Shown here piece by piece: positions 1 through 9,729 of a DNA stretch of 64,000 nucleotides. The position numbers and the translations under genes were made by a program. Below the pieces are notes generated by a model. That model was not told the DNA's origin. It searched no databases and saw only the letters and a list, made by a program, of their open reading frames with translations. Source of the DNA: Maricaulis sp. (GTDB lineage: Bacteria; Pseudomonadota; Alphaproteobacteria; Caulobacterales; Maricaulaceae); NCBI RefSeq assembly GCF_017642925.1, contig NZ_JAEPOL010000008.1, positions 98,431-162,430 of the forward strand, written 5' to 3'. Each line of letters starts with the position of its first letter. Position 1 is the first letter of the stretch.

Positions 1-1181
1 CCACCGGCTCGGTCGGACTGGCCACGCTCGACCTGGTCGCCCGGGCTGCGCCGGGGACGTTTGACGTGGTCGCTCTGACCGCGCGGACCAATGCGGTGGA
101 ACTGGCGCGTCAGGCGATCCGGCACCGGGCTTCGCATGTCGCGATCGCAGACCCCGCTGCCGCGCCGGAGCTGCGCGAGGCCCTGGCCGGGCATCCCGGT
201 ATCGCGATCGGTGTCGGCGAGGACGCTGTCTGCGAGGCAGCAGCAGTACCGGCTGACTGGACGATGGCCGCCATTGTCGGGGCAGCCGGCTTGCGGCCCA
301 CACTGGAAGCCGTCCGCCAGGGCGCCGCGCTGGCCTTTGCCAACAAGGAATGCCTGGTCTGCGCCGGGCCGCTCTTCATGCAGGAAGCGGCGCGCTGCGG
401 CGCGGCGCTGCTGCCGGTGGACAGCGAGCACAATGCCGTTTTCCAGGTGTTCAACGGGGCACACAGGTCTGCGATCCGCTCGATCACGTTGACGGCGTCG
501 GGCGGGCCTTTCCGCACCTGGCCGCTCGAACGCATGGCGGCCGCCAGCCGCACCGATGCGCTGACCCATCCGACCTGGTCGATGGGGGCCAAGATCACCA
601 TCGACAGCGCGTCGATGATGAACAAGGGGCTGGAGATCATCGAGGCCTGCTGGCTGTTCGACCTGCCGCCGGAACAGGTCGAGGTGGTGGTGCATCCCCA
701 GTCCATCGTGCACGGCCTTGTCGAATACGCCGATGGCAGCCTGCTGGCGCAGCTGGGTTCGCCGGACATGCGCACGCCGATCGCCAGTGCGCTGGCCTGG
801 CCGGAGCGCATGGAGGCGCCGGTCGAGCGTCTCAGACTGGACCAGATCGCGCGGCTGGAGTTCGAGGCGCCGGATCCTGTGCGGTTTCCGGCCATCCGCC
901 TGGCCCGCGATGCGATCCGGGCCGGGGGGATTGCGCCCGCCGTGCTGAACGCCGCGAATGAAATTGCAGTCGAGGCGTTCCTGGCCGGGCGGATCGGCTT
1001 CCTTGACATCACCGCGAGTGTTGAAGAGGTTCTGGCGCTCGCTCAGGCGGATGCGGACATGCCGCGCGCGCTTGCGGCCTTCGAGGATGTGTTCGCCATC
1101 GACCGGCGGGCCCGCGAGCTGGCACGCGACTTGATTGGTGGCCTGTCAGTGGAAACGAGATCACGGAACACGATGTTATGA
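1..1181 (+). CDS. dxr: 1-deoxy-D-xylulose 5-phosphate reductoisomerase (5' end cut by window)
   Basis: Dxr converts 1-deoxy-D-xylulose 5-phosphate to 2-C-methyl-D-erythritol 4-phosphate with NADPH, the committed step of the MEP isoprenoid pathway in the cytosol. The frame is open from position 3 and reads TGSVGLATLDLV, the end of the NADPH-binding glycine motif, so only about the first ten residues are missing. The metal/substrate motif PVDSEHNAVFQ, the flexible-loop TASGGPF, KGLEIIEACWLF and VVHPQSIVHG are all present. Its stop codon overlaps the rseP start (ATGA), so the two are translationally coupled at the head of the envelope operon. An internal GTG at 66 is not the true start. Confidence 0.96.
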   Translation, partial: TGSVGLATLDLVARAAPGTFDVVALTARTNAVELARQAIRHRASHVAIADPAAAPELREALAGHPGIAIGVGEDAVCEAAAVPADWTMAAIVGAAGLRPTLEAVRQGAALAFANKECLVCAGPLFMQEAARCGAALLPVDSEHNAVFQVFNGAHRSAIRSITLTASGGPFRTWPLERMAAASRTDALTHPTWSMGAKITIDSASMMNKGLEIIEACWLFDLPPEQVEVVVHPQSIVHGLVEYADGSLLAQLGSPDMRTPIASALAWPERMEAPVERLRLDQIARLEFEAPDPVRFPAIRLARDAIRAGGIAPAVLNAANEIAVEAFLAGRIGFLDITASVEEVLALAQADADMPRALAAFEDVFAIDRRARELARDLIGGLSVETRSRNTML

Positions 1182-2356
1182 GCCTGATCGGCACCGGCTT
1201 TCTCACGATTTTCTCATTCGTCTTCCTGATCTCGATCGTCGTCGTGATCCACGAGCTCGGCCACTACTGGGCCGGCCGCATGTGCGGTGTGCATGCTGAA
1301 GCCTTTTCCATGGGGTTCGGCCCGACCATCGCCTCCTGGCGCGACAAGCGCGGCACGGTCTGGCGCATCGCGGCCTTTCCCCTTGGCGGATATGTGAAGT
1401 TCCTGGGCGATGCAGGCGCTGCGAGCGAGCCGGACGCCGAAAAACTCGACGAGATTCGCCGGCGCATGGGGCCGGATGCCGACAAGTGCTATCATTTCAA
1501 ACCGCTCTGGCAGCGCGCTTTCGTGACGGCGGCGGGTCCGATCGCCAACTTCATCCTGGCCATCTTCATCTTCGCCAGCCTTGCCTTGGCGCTGGGCGGG
1601 GCGCCCTACCAGCCGCCGGTCGTCGGAACCGTGGCTGAAGACAGCGCCGCTGCAGACGCCGGCTTCCAGGTCGGTGACCGCATTGTCGCGATCAACGGCA
1701 CGGGCATCGATTCCTTCGACGATATCGTGACGGAAGTCGTCTGGCGGCCGGGCGAGGAAATGCGCTTCGACGTCGAACGCGCCGGCGAGATGATCGTGCT
1801 CCGGGCTGCGCCACGGGCGACCGAGGTTGAAGATCGTTTCGGCGGCACACGGACGCTTGGCCGCCTCGGTCTGGGTTCGGTCATGACGCCGCCATTGCGC
1901 GAAAGCTATAACCCCGTCACGGCCATCGGCTATGGTGTCGACCGGACCTGGACGGCGGTGTCGATGACCGCGCGCTATGTGATCCGCGTCGTCACGGGCC
2001 GCGTCTCGCCGGAATTGCTCAACGGGCCGGTGGGAATCGCGACGGCGGCCGGCCAGACGGCCGTGACCAGTGTCGAAGCGGGCGGAAATGCCGGCGAAAG
2101 CACTTTCTTGCTGCTTGTTAATCTCGTGCATCTGGCAGGCTTCCTGTCGGTTGGACTGGGTTTGGTGAATCTTCTACCGATCCCCATCCTCGACGGCGGC
2201 CATCTGGTGTATTACGCCTATGAGGCGGTTGCCCGGCGTCCGCTGAGCATGAAAGCGCAGGCCATCGGATTCCGGGTGGGACTTGCACTTGTGCTCGGTA
2301 TGATGCTTGTAGCGACCTGGAATGACCTGAATTACCTGCTCGGGCAGATTTTCTGA
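1178..2356 (+). CDS. rseP: Site-2 protease RseP (RIP zinc metalloprotease)
   Basis: Inner-membrane zinc protease of 392 residues that cleaves membrane-embedded substrates; in the family these are anti-sigma factors and leftover signal peptides. The zinc motif HELGH is at residues 25-29 inside the first transmembrane segment, a PDZ domain covers about 125-205, and the third zinc ligand motif NLLPIPILDGG ends at residue 341, followed by a C-terminal membrane segment. There is one PDZ domain rather than the two of E. coli RseP. The start overlaps the dxr stop by 4 bases and bamA follows 26 bases downstream. Confidence 0.96.
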   Translation: MSLIGTGFLTIFSFVFLISIVVVIHELGHYWAGRMCGVHAEAFSMGFGPTIASWRDKRGTVWRIAAFPLGGYVKFLGDAGAASEPDAEKLDEIRRRMGPDADKCYHFKPLWQRAFVTAAGPIANFILAIFIFASLALALGGAPYQPPVVGTVAEDSAAADAGFQVGDRIVAINGTGIDSFDDIVTEVVWRPGEEMRFDVERAGEMIVLRAAPRATEVEDRFGGTRTLGRLGLGSVMTPPLRESYNPVTAIGYGVDRTWTAVSMTARYVIRVVTGRVSPELLNGPVGIATAAGQTAVTSVEAGGNAGESTFLLLVNLVHLAGFLSVGLGLVNLLPIPILDGGHLVYYAYEAVARRPLSMKAQAIGFRVGLALVLGMMLVATWNDLNYLLGQIF

Positions 2357-2382
2357 CCGGGCCCAGCAAGCGGCGATCTTCC

Positions 2383-4764
2383 ATGGCGAGTGTTCTGCGT
2401 ATTCTCTTCGCAGCCCTTTTGACTGTGACATTGCCGGCCATCGCGCCGGCCCAGCAATCCGGTGTGGAAGAGACTCCGCAAGCGGCCCCGGAAGCCCAGG
2501 CCCGGCCGGTGATCCGGCAGATCCTGGTTGAGGGCAATCAACGGGTCGAAGCCGATACCGTTCTGTCCTACCTGCTGATCCAGCCGGGGCAGACTTTCGA
2601 TACCCGCCTGGTCAACCTGTCGATCCAGACCCTGATGGCGACCGGCCTGTTTTCGGACGCGCAATTCGAGGATCGCGGCGAGCTCGTTGTCGTCCGCGTC
2701 CAGGAAAACCCGATCATCAACCGGGTGATCCTCGAGGGCAACAGCGCCATTGACGACGACAAGATTACCGACGAGATCGAGGCCCAGCCGCGCGCGATCT
2801 TCACGCGGGCTCGCGTCCAGTCTGACGTCCAGCGCATCATCGAGGTCTATCGCCGGTCCGGCCGTTTTGCGGCTTCCGTGACGCCGAAGATCGTCGAGCA
2901 GCCACAGAACCGCGTCGATCTGATTTTCGAGATTTCCGAAGGTCCGGTGACCGGCGTTCGCCGCATCAACTTCATCGGCAATGAGAGTTTCTCCGACCGC
3001 CGTCTGCGCCGCGAACTGGTGACGCGCGAATCGCGCTGGTGGCGGTTCTTCTCGTCGAACGACAATTACGATCCGGACCGTCTGGAATACGACCAGGAAT
3101 TGCTGCGCCAGTTCTACATGAACCAGGGCTATGCGAACTTCCGGGTTCTCTCCGCGGTCGCCGAGCTGACGCCGGACCAGGAAAGCTTCTACATCACGCT
3201 CACCATCGACGAGGGCGAAATCTTCAACTTCGGCGAAGTCACCGTGTCGACCGAGATCGAGGACCTCAACGAGGAATTCCTTGCCGCGACCCTGCCGATC
3301 CGGGAAGGCGACCTCTATCGCGGTGAACTGATCGAGAGCGGCATCGACCAGCTGACCTTTGCCGCCGGTGCCGCAGGCTATGCCTTTGTCAACATTTCGC
3401 CGCGCACGACGCGTAATCGCGAAGACCGGACCGTCGATATCGAGTTCGTGATCGACGAAGGGCCGCGCGTCTATATCGAGCGCATCGACATTGTCGGGAA
3501 TACCCGGACGCTGGACCGCGTGATCCGCCGGGAGCTGGACATTGTGGAGGGCGACGCCTTCAACCAGGTCCTGATTGACCGGTCGCGCAACAATGTGCGG
3601 CGCCTGGGCTTCTTCGAGGAAGTCGAAGTCAACGAGACGCCGGGCTCCGCGCCGGACCGGGCGCGTGTCCAGGTGGCCGTGACCGAGCAGCCGACCGGCG
3701 AACTGGCCTTCGGCGCTGGCTTCTCCTCGACCGATGCCTTCCTGGTCGACCTGTCGATCTCGGAGCGGAACCTGCGGGGCCGCGGCCAGTTCCTGCGCTT
3801 CCGCATCTCGGCCAGCTCGAACCGCGAATCGATCGATATCCGCTTTACCGAGCCGCGCTTCCTGGACCGCAATCTGGCCGCCGGCTTCGACCTCTTCCGC
3901 GTCAATTCGGACTTCCTCTCGGAAGCCTCCTTCCAGACCGAATCGACCGGTGCCAGCGTGCGTCTCGGCTTCCCGGTGACGGCGTCGACCAATCTGCAAC
4001 TGGGCTACACGCTGCGAACCGACAATGTGCTGGTCTATTCGTCGGCCTCGCAGGCCCTGCTCAACCAGGCCGGCGAGCGCACGACGTCCGTGCTCACCTA
4101 TACGCTCAACTGGTCGCGTCTGAACGACCCGATCGAGCCGAGCCGCGGCTATCGCCTGCAGTTCTCGCAAGGTTTTGCCGGCATTGGCGGGGATGTCCGC
4201 TATGTCCGGTCTGAAGTCGAGGGTGCCATCTACCGGCCGGTCCTCCCGCGCCTGTTCGACAACAACATCATCGCGAGCTTCACGATGAATGGCGGTTTCG
4301 TTCAGCCGTGGGGCGGGGATACCGTCCGCATCAATGACCGCTTCTTCAAGGGCGGCAATTCGTTCCGCGGCTTCGAGGTGGCGGGTATCGGCCCGCGCAT
4401 CGTGACCCGGAACGCAGAGACGGGCGAGTTGACCCGGGGCGATGCCCTGGGCGGTCGCCTGTACGCAGTCGGGGCGTTCGAGGTGTCCTTCCCGACCGGG
4501 TTGCCGGAGCAGTACGGGGTCCGAGCCAGTGTCTTCACCGAATTCGGTACACTGGGGCTCCTCGATACTCCCGACCAGATCGACGAAGGGGCCGCCGGGA
4601 CAGCTTTCACGATCGACGACATGGCCCTGCGGGCCTCCGCCGGCGTGAGCATTTTCTGGGATTCACCTTTCGGACCGGTGCGTTTCGACTTTGCCGAGGC
4701 CTTCATTCGCGAGGACTACGACAGAGCCGAATTCTTCCGGTTCAGCACGAGAACAGGGTTCTAA
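2383..4764 (+). CDS. bamA: Outer-membrane protein assembly factor BamA
   Basis: Central beta-barrel of the BAM complex, which inserts outer-membrane proteins. The 793-residue product has a signal peptide (cleavage expected after APA, residue 23), a run of five POTRA repeats over about residues 35-440 (recognisable by FxGNxxxxxxxL-type units such as ILEGNSAIDD, FIGNESFSDR, IVGNTRTLDR), then a 16-strand barrel. The expected barrel features are FKGGNSFRGFE (the loop 6 RGF motif) and a terminal phenylalanine (FSTRTGF). It lies between rseP and ompH, the usual order in proteobacteria. Confidence 0.97.
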   Translation: MASVLRILFAALLTVTLPAIAPAQQSGVEETPQAAPEAQARPVIRQILVEGNQRVEADTVLSYLLIQPGQTFDTRLVNLSIQTLMATGLFSDAQFEDRGELVVVRVQENPIINRVILEGNSAIDDDKITDEIEAQPRAIFTRARVQSDVQRIIEVYRRSGRFAASVTPKIVEQPQNRVDLIFEISEGPVTGVRRINFIGNESFSDRRLRRELVTRESRWWRFFSSNDNYDPDRLEYDQELLRQFYMNQGYANFRVLSAVAELTPDQESFYITLTIDEGEIFNFGEVTVSTEIEDLNEEFLAATLPIREGDLYRGELIESGIDQLTFAAGAAGYAFVNISPRTTRNREDRTVDIEFVIDEGPRVYIERIDIVGNTRTLDRVIRRELDIVEGDAFNQVLIDRSRNNVRRLGFFEEVEVNETPGSAPDRARVQVAVTEQPTGELAFGAGFSSTDAFLVDLSISERNLRGRGQFLRFRISASSNRESIDIRFTEPRFLDRNLAAGFDLFRVNSDFLSEASFQTESTGASVRLGFPVTASTNLQLGYTLRTDNVLVYSSASQALLNQAGERTTSVLTYTLNWSRLNDPIEPSRGYRLQFSQGFAGIGGDVRYVRSEVEGAIYRPVLPRLFDNNIIASFTMNGGFVQPWGGDTVRINDRFFKGGNSFRGFEVAGIGPRIVTRNAETGELTRGDALGGRLYAVGAFEVSFPTGLPEQYGVRASVFTEFGTLGLLDTPDQIDEGAAGTAFTIDDMALRASAGVSIFWDSPFGPVRFDFAEAFIREDYDRAEFFRFSTRTGF

Positions 4765-4768
4765 AGTT

Positions 4769-5368
4769 ATGAAATTTATCAAGTCTCTCCTTCTTCTTCC
4801 GGTGATGATCGCCGGGCTGGCCGCGCCGGTGCTGGCGCAGCAGCCGAACATCGCGGTCATGAACGAGGAACGTGTCCTGCGCGAAAGCGCTGCCGGTCAG
4901 CACATCCAGACCCGCATGCAGGAAATCGCCCGGGAAATCGACGCCGAGCTGACTGCCATGGGCCAGCCGATCCAGCAGGAAACCGAGCGTCTGAACGCGG
5001 AAACCGCGTCCATGACGCCGCAGGCCATCCAGCAGCGCCCGGACCTGATGCAGCGTATCGAAGCGCTCAACCAGCAGGCCCAGCAATTCGAACTGGCCCG
5101 CCGTGCGCGTCAGCAGGAAATCGTCCAGACCGAGCGTCAGGCCATGCGTCCGATTTATGATGCTCTGGGTCCGATCCTGGAAGCCGTCGTGGCGGAACGC
5201 GATATCGACATCCTGGTCGACCGCGCCAACCTGGTCTTCGCGTCGCCGGACGTCGACATTTCCGCCGATGTGATCGGCCGCCTCAATGCGCAGGTGCCGA
5301 CCGTGACCGTGACGCGCGTCCGCGTATCGCAGGAAGCGGCGGCCGGGGCTGGCCAGCAGCAGCAATAA
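4769..5368 (+). CDS. Periplasmic chaperone OmpH/Skp family
   Basis: Periplasmic holdase that carries unfolded outer-membrane proteins to BamA. I start it at ATG 4769, four bases after the bamA stop, because this gives a classical signal peptide (MKFIKS, hydrophobic core, cleavage after PVLA at residue 23). An upstream in-frame ATG at 4691 lies inside bamA and would bury the signal. The mature part is rich in Gln and Glu and reads as a long helical hairpin (about residues 40-140), as in Skp. The tail after residue 180 is Gln/Ala rich. Length is 199 residues. Confidence 0.93.
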   Translation: MKFIKSLLLLPVMIAGLAAPVLAQQPNIAVMNEERVLRESAAGQHIQTRMQEIAREIDAELTAMGQPIQQETERLNAETASMTPQAIQQRPDLMQRIEALNQQAQQFELARRARQQEIVQTERQAMRPIYDALGPILEAVVAERDIDILVDRANLVFASPDVDISADVIGRLNAQVPTVTVTRVRVSQEAAAGAGQQQQ

Positions 5369-5381
5369 GACGGCACGGACC

Positions 5382-6419
5382 ATGGCCGATCCGCGTTTCT
5401 TCGACGGACTTGGACCGCTGACGCTCAACGAGATCGCCGCACTTTCGGGTGCGGCGATTTCCGATTCTGCGTCCGGTTCAGACACTGTGTCCGAGGTCGC
5501 GCCGATCAGCGAGGCCCGTCCGGGGTGCCTGTGCTATCTCGAAAACGGGCGTCTTCTCAAAGCCTATCCGGACATCCGTTTGGACGATGTGGTGATGCTG
5601 GCACCGGCCAGCCTGGCCGCCGCCCTGTCCGAACGCGGCGCCAAAGTGCTGGTGCACGCGCAGCCGCGTGCTGCATTCGGGCGCGCGGTTCCCGGTCTTT
5701 TCCGGCCGCGCGCGATGCCGGTCGAGCATGCCGTCGATCCATCCGCCCGCATCGCCCCCGGCGCCCAGCTGGGCGTGGGCACGGTGATCGGCGCCGACGC
5801 AGAGATCGGCGCGAACGTCATGATCGGGCCGGGCAGTGTGATCGGGCCCGGCTGCCGTATCGGTGCGGGCAGCCGTATCGGTCCCCGCGTGGTCATCCAG
5901 TGCGCGGATTTTGGCGAAAACTGCAACATTCTTTCAGGAGCCGTGATTGGCGAGGCGGGCTTCGGTGCCGCAGTATCCGACGCGGGTCTCGTCGATATGC
6001 CGCATCTGGGCACGGTCGAGATCGCGGCGTCGGTGACCATCGGTGCCAATAGCTGTGTCGACCGGGGGCTGTTCGGTCCGACGCGGATCGGGGAGGGCAC
6101 CAAGATCGATAATCTCTGCCATATCGGTCACAACTGCCAGGTCGGCCGCAATGTCGCCATGGCGGCCTTTGCCGGCGTATCGGGCAGTTGCGTGATCGAG
6201 GATGATGTGATGTTCGGCGGCCGGGTCGGCCTGCAGGACCACATCACGATCGGCAAGGGCGCGCGGATCGGCGGCAATTCGGCCCTCGCGGAAAGCGTGC
6301 CGGCCGGCGAAACCTGGATGGGCGACCCCGCCCAGCCGCTGCGCCAGTATTTGCGCCAGGTCTCCGAAGTGCGCCGCCTGGCCCGGCGCGATGCAAGAAC
6401 ATCAAAAAAGAAGGACTGA
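5382..6419 (+). CDS. lpxD: UDP-3-O-(3-hydroxyacyl)glucosamine N-acyltransferase LpxD
   Basis: Third step of lipid A synthesis: transfers a 3-hydroxyacyl chain from ACP to the amino group of UDP-3-O-acylglucosamine. The 345-residue product has the LpxD N-terminal uridine-binding domain (to about 100) and then hexapeptide repeats of a left-handed beta helix (for example IGPGSVIGPGCRIGAGSRIG). The catalytic histidine lies in the HIGHNCQVGRN stretch. It is the first of five consecutive lipid A or fatty acid genes (lpxD-fabZ-lpxA-lpxI-lpxB) with gaps of five bases or overlaps. Confidence 0.96.
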   Translation: MADPRFFDGLGPLTLNEIAALSGAAISDSASGSDTVSEVAPISEARPGCLCYLENGRLLKAYPDIRLDDVVMLAPASLAAALSERGAKVLVHAQPRAAFGRAVPGLFRPRAMPVEHAVDPSARIAPGAQLGVGTVIGADAEIGANVMIGPGSVIGPGCRIGAGSRIGPRVVIQCADFGENCNILSGAVIGEAGFGAAVSDAGLVDMPHLGTVEIAASVTIGANSCVDRGLFGPTRIGEGTKIDNLCHIGHNCQVGRNVAMAAFAGVSGSCVIEDDVMFGGRVGLQDHITIGKGARIGGNSALAESVPAGETWMGDPAQPLRQYLRQVSEVRRLARRDARTSKKKD

Positions 6420-6424
6420 CCGGC

Positions 6425-6868
6425 GTGTCCGACCGGATTGAACACAACGAAATCCTGAAACTCCTGCCGCACCGTTACCCCTTCCTCCTCATCGACGCTG
6501 CCGAGGACTACCGCGCTGGCGAATCGATCGTGGGGCTGAAGGCCGTAACGGCGAACGAGCCCTTCTTTCCGGGTCATTTCCCCGGCAATCCGGTGATGCC
6601 CGGCGTGCTGATGATCGAGGCCATGGCCCAGGCCGGTGCCGTGCTGATGTACAAGACGCTGAAGGCCGCGCCCGATTCGGCGACGGTCTATTTCATGGGC
6701 GCCGACAAGGTGCGGTTCCGTTCGCCGGTCCGTCCCGGGATGATGCTGCGCATGCCGGTCTCGGTAACCGCAGCGCGCCATGGCGTCTTCAAATTCAAGG
6801 GCGAGGTCTTTGCCGACGGCGTGCGTGCCGTGCAGGCGGAATTCTCTGCCAAGGCGGTAGAACACTGA
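6425..6868 (+). CDS. fabZ: 3-hydroxyacyl-ACP dehydratase FabZ
   Basis: Hot-dog fold dehydratase that removes water from 3-hydroxyacyl-ACP in fatty acid elongation and competes with LpxA/LpxD for the same acyl-ACP. The 147-residue product begins at a GTG codon 5 bases after lpxD. The catalytic motif [19 protein letters not shown] gives His51 and Glu65. The stop overlaps the lpxA ATG by one base. Its placement between lpxD and lpxA is the standard arrangement. Confidence 0.96.
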   Translation: MSDRIEHNEILKLLPHRYPFLLIDAAEDYRAGESIVGLKAVTANEPFFPGHFPGNPVMPGVLMIEAMAQAGAVLMYKTLKAAPDSATVYFMGADKVRFRSPVRPGMMLRMPVSVTAARHGVFKFKGEVFADGVRAVQAEFSAKAVEH

Positions 6869-7659
6869 TGAGCGCGACCATTCATCCCACGGCAATTGTC
6901 GACCCGGCGGCCCAGCTGGGCGAGGGCGTCGAGATCGGTCCCTTCTCGATCATCGGTCCGAAAGTGAGGCTGGGCGATCGCGTACGGCTGATGTCGCATG
7001 TCACGATTGCCGGCAACACGACGCTGGGCGAGGACTGCGTGCTCTATCCGGGCGTCCATCTCGGCCATCCGCCGCAGGACTTCAAATACCAGGGCGAGGA
7101 TACGCGCCTGATCATCGGCAAGCGCAATATCATGCGCGAGAATGTCACCATGCATCCCGGCACCACATTCGCACGCAGCCAGACGGTTGTGGGCGATGAC
7201 GGCTATTTCATGGTCGGCTCGCACGTCGCGCACGACTGCATCGTCGGCGACCGGGTCGTGTTCGCCAATTGCGCGGCCATCGGCGGCGAAACGACGGTGG
7301 CCGATCACGTGATCTTGGGCGGCTATGCCGGCATTCACCAGAAGAGCCGGATCGGTCGTCACGCTTTCGTCGGCGCCATGGCCATGGTGACGGCGGATGT
7401 CATCCCCTACGGCTCGGTGATCGGCAATCATGCCCATCTGGCGGGGCTGAACGTGGTCGGGCTGAAGCGCCGCGGCATGCCGCGCGAGACGCTGCGCGAT
7501 CTGCGGGCAGCCTATCGCCTGCTGTTTGCCCAGGAGGGCACGTTCGAGGAACGGGTCGACGACGTTGCGCACCTCTATCGCGACAATGCACCGGTGATGG
7601 AGATCATCGGTTTCATTCGCGAAGACGCAAAACGCTCCGTCTGCATGCCTCATGACTGA
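6868..7659 (+). CDS. lpxA: UDP-N-acetylglucosamine O-acyltransferase LpxA
   Basis: First step of lipid A synthesis: moves a 3-hydroxyacyl chain from ACP to the 3-OH of UDP-GlcNAc in the cytosol. The 263-residue product starts directly with hexapeptide repeats ([20 protein letters not shown]) and holds the catalytic histidine in [12 protein letters not shown], followed by the helical C-terminal domain. Length matches the family. It overlaps fabZ by one base and lpxI by eight. Confidence 0.96.
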   Translation: MSATIHPTAIVDPAAQLGEGVEIGPFSIIGPKVRLGDRVRLMSHVTIAGNTTLGEDCVLYPGVHLGHPPQDFKYQGEDTRLIIGKRNIMRENVTMHPGTTFARSQTVVGDDGYFMVGSHVAHDCIVGDRVVFANCAAIGGETTVADHVILGGYAGIHQKSRIGRHAFVGAMAMVTADVIPYGSVIGNHAHLAGLNVVGLKRRGMPRETLRDLRAAYRLLFAQEGTFEERVDDVAHLYRDNAPVMEIIGFIREDAKRSVCMPHD

Positions 7660-8509
7660 CACGCAGCATGCGGCCCCCTGGACCCGTCTCGGCCTGATCG
7701 CCGGCGGCGGCGGGCTGCCGCGTGAAATCCTCAATGCGCTCGACCCGCAGTCGGTTCTGGTGATCCGGCTGAAAGGCTTTGCCGACGATCCCTTCGACGA
7801 TATCGGGCATGTCGAGCATTCGGTTGGCGAGATCGGAGCGATCACGCGGTCGCTCAAATCGGCCGGATGCGATGCGGTGTGCTTTGCCGGCTATGTCACA
7901 CGGCCCGATTTCAAGGCGCTGCGCCTGGACGGGGCCGGGCTAAAACTCCTGCCGCGCGTGCTGGCGGCGGGGCGCAAGGGCGATGATGCGATCCTGCGCG
8001 TAGTGGTCGAGGCGTTCGAGCGCGAAGGCCTGACTGTTGTCGGTGCCGACAGCCTGCTGACCCGGAACCGTCTGGAGGCGGGGCGTCTGGGGCGGGTCGA
8101 GCCGGATGCCAATGCTCAAGCCGATGCCGACAAGGCCATGCATGTGGCCGCCGAGATCGGCCGGCTGGATATCGGTCAGGGCGCCGTCGTTGCCGACGGA
8201 CTGGTGCTGGCCGTCGAGGCCCAGGAAGGCACAAATGCCATGCTGGAGCGCGTGGCGGGCCTGCCGGCCGCGCTGCGCGGATCGCCTGATGAGCGCCGCG
8301 GTGTGCTCGCCAAACGGCCCAAGCCGATCCAGGAGCGCCGCATCGACATGCCGGTCGTCGGCGTCGACACGGTGCGCCTGTGCGATGCGGCGGGACTGGC
8401 GGGGATCGTGCTGGAGGCGGGCGGTGCGCTGGTAGTGGATCGCGAGGCGGTGATCCGCGAGCTCGATGCGCGCGGCCTCTTCCTGGTGGTGAGGGACGCA
8501 GAAGCATGA
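7652..8509 (+). CDS. lpxI: UDP-2,3-diacylglucosamine pyrophosphatase LpxI (DUF1009)
   Basis: Hydrolyses UDP-2,3-diacylglucosamine to lipid X and UMP. LpxI is the enzyme that replaces LpxH in alphaproteobacteria. The 285-residue product shows the N-terminal [13 protein letters not shown] motif and the DUF1009 catalytic region ([15 protein letters not shown] and [20 protein letters not shown]). It is embedded between lpxA and lpxB, overlapping both. Confidence 0.93.
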   Translation: MTDTQHAAPWTRLGLIAGGGGLPREILNALDPQSVLVIRLKGFADDPFDDIGHVEHSVGEIGAITRSLKSAGCDAVCFAGYVTRPDFKALRLDGAGLKLLPRVLAAGRKGDDAILRVVVEAFEREGLTVVGADSLLTRNRLEAGRLGRVEPDANAQADADKAMHVAAEIGRLDIGQGAVVADGLVLAVEAQEGTNAMLERVAGLPAALRGSPDERRGVLAKRPKPIQERRIDMPVVGVDTVRLCDAAGLAGIVLEAGGALVVDREAVIRELDARGLFLVVRDAEA

Positions 8510-9681
8510 CCGGCACGCCGCTCATCTATGTCGTCGCGGTCGAACGCTCCGGCGATCTTCTGGGCGCCGCCCTGATGCGCTCCCTGCGGACGAAAACCGG
8601 TGGTGAGATCCGCTTTGCCGGCATTGGCGGCCGCGCCATGGCCGAGGAAGGCGTGACCTCGGCCATCGCTATTTCCGACCTCGCCATTTTTGGCTGGATC
8701 GACGGGCTTATGGCCTACAAGCGCGTGAAGGCGGCCGTGGCGGCCAGTGTCGACGACATCCTGCGGGTCAAGCCCGATGCCGTCGTGCTGATCGACAGCT
8801 GGGGCTATACGCTACGCGTGGCCCAGGGCGTGCGGGCGGCCGATCCGTCCATCCGGCTGATCAAATATGTCGGACCGCAGGTCTTTGCGACACGGCCCGG
8901 CCGGGCGGCAACCCTCGCGGCGACGGTCGACCGGCTGCTGACCATTCTCGATTTCGATGCGCCCTATTACGAAGCCCACGGCCTGCCGGTGACCTTCGTC
9001 GGCAATCCCACGCTGGAACGCCTGGAAGCCGGCGATGGCGCGGCTTTCCGGGCGCGGCATGCTATTGCGGCCGATGCGCCGGTGCTGACCGTGCTGTTCG
9101 GCAGCCGGACATCGGAGATCAGGCGCATGTTCGGGCCGTTTGCCCGGGCGGTTGCACGGCTGCGGGAGCGCTATCCCGGACTGTCGATCGTCATTCCCGT
9201 CGCCGATCCGGTCGAGGCCGATCTGCGCGCCCGGCTGGACAACGCGCGCTGTTTCGACGGTGCCGTCCTGGTCGAGGAGACCGAGAAGGCCGATGCCTTT
9301 GCCGCGGCGGACGCGGCGCTGGCCTGTTCCGGCACCGTGGTGACCGAGCTGGCCACGGCCGGTGTGCCGACCGTGACCAGCTATCGGCTGGGCTGGATCA
9401 CCTGGGCGCTGGCCCGCGCCTTCAACCTGATGAAGGCGAAGTATATCAGCCTGGTGAATATCTCGGCCGATGCGGAACTGGTGCCCGAACTCGTTCAGAC
9501 CCGGGCCACCGGCGCCAATCTGGCAGAGGCGGTCGGCGCCCTGATCGACGATGCCGGACGCCGGGAAAAGCTTTCGCGCCAACTCGTCGAGACGACCGCC
9601 CGCATGCGCGGAGACGGCAAGGCCAGCGACCGGGCCGCCGATGCCGTGCTTGAGACGCTGGACGCGTCCTCCGGACAATAA
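8506..9681 (+). CDS. lpxB: Lipid-A-disaccharide synthase LpxB
   Basis: GT19 glycosyltransferase that joins lipid X and UDP-diacylglucosamine into the lipid A disaccharide at the inner membrane. I choose ATG 8506, which overlaps the lpxI stop (ATGA); an in-frame ATG at 8380 lies inside lpxI. The 391-residue protein has ERSGDLLGA near the start, FVGNPTLE, LFGSRTSEI and the C-terminal SGTVVTELATAGVPTV sugar-nucleotide region. Some positions differ from the E. coli type: YVGPQVFATR stands where YVSPSVWAWR is usual, and VGNP where VGHP is usual. Last gene of the operon. Confidence 0.93.
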   Translation: MTGTPLIYVVAVERSGDLLGAALMRSLRTKTGGEIRFAGIGGRAMAEEGVTSAIAISDLAIFGWIDGLMAYKRVKAAVAASVDDILRVKPDAVVLIDSWGYTLRVAQGVRAADPSIRLIKYVGPQVFATRPGRAATLAATVDRLLTILDFDAPYYEAHGLPVTFVGNPTLERLEAGDGAAFRARHAIAADAPVLTVLFGSRTSEIRRMFGPFARAVARLRERYPGLSIVIPVADPVEADLRARLDNARCFDGAVLVEETEKADAFAAADAALACSGTVVTELATAGVPTVTSYRLGWITWALARAFNLMKAKYISLVNISADAELVPELVQTRATGANLAEAVGALIDDAGRREKLSRQLVETTARMRGDGKASDRAADAVLETLDASSGQ

Positions 9682-9710
9682 AAAAGGCCGCTCCGGAGAG
9701 CGGCCTTTTC
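9681..9710. terminator. Bidirectional rho-independent terminator between lpxB and gltA
   Basis: A 12-base stem AAAAGGCCGCTC / GAGCGGCCTTTT with a CGGA loop begins right at the lpxB stop codon. Because the arms carry A and T runs on opposite sides it can end transcription from both the envelope operon (plus) and gltA (minus). Confidence 0.9.
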
Positions 9711-9729
9711 TGTGCAGGAACTCCAGCGT

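Noticed and set aside
2332..4170. 612-residue open frame antisense to bamA
   Set aside because: It mirrors the codon pattern of bamA in a GC-rich genome, has no recognisable domain, and bamA is certain.
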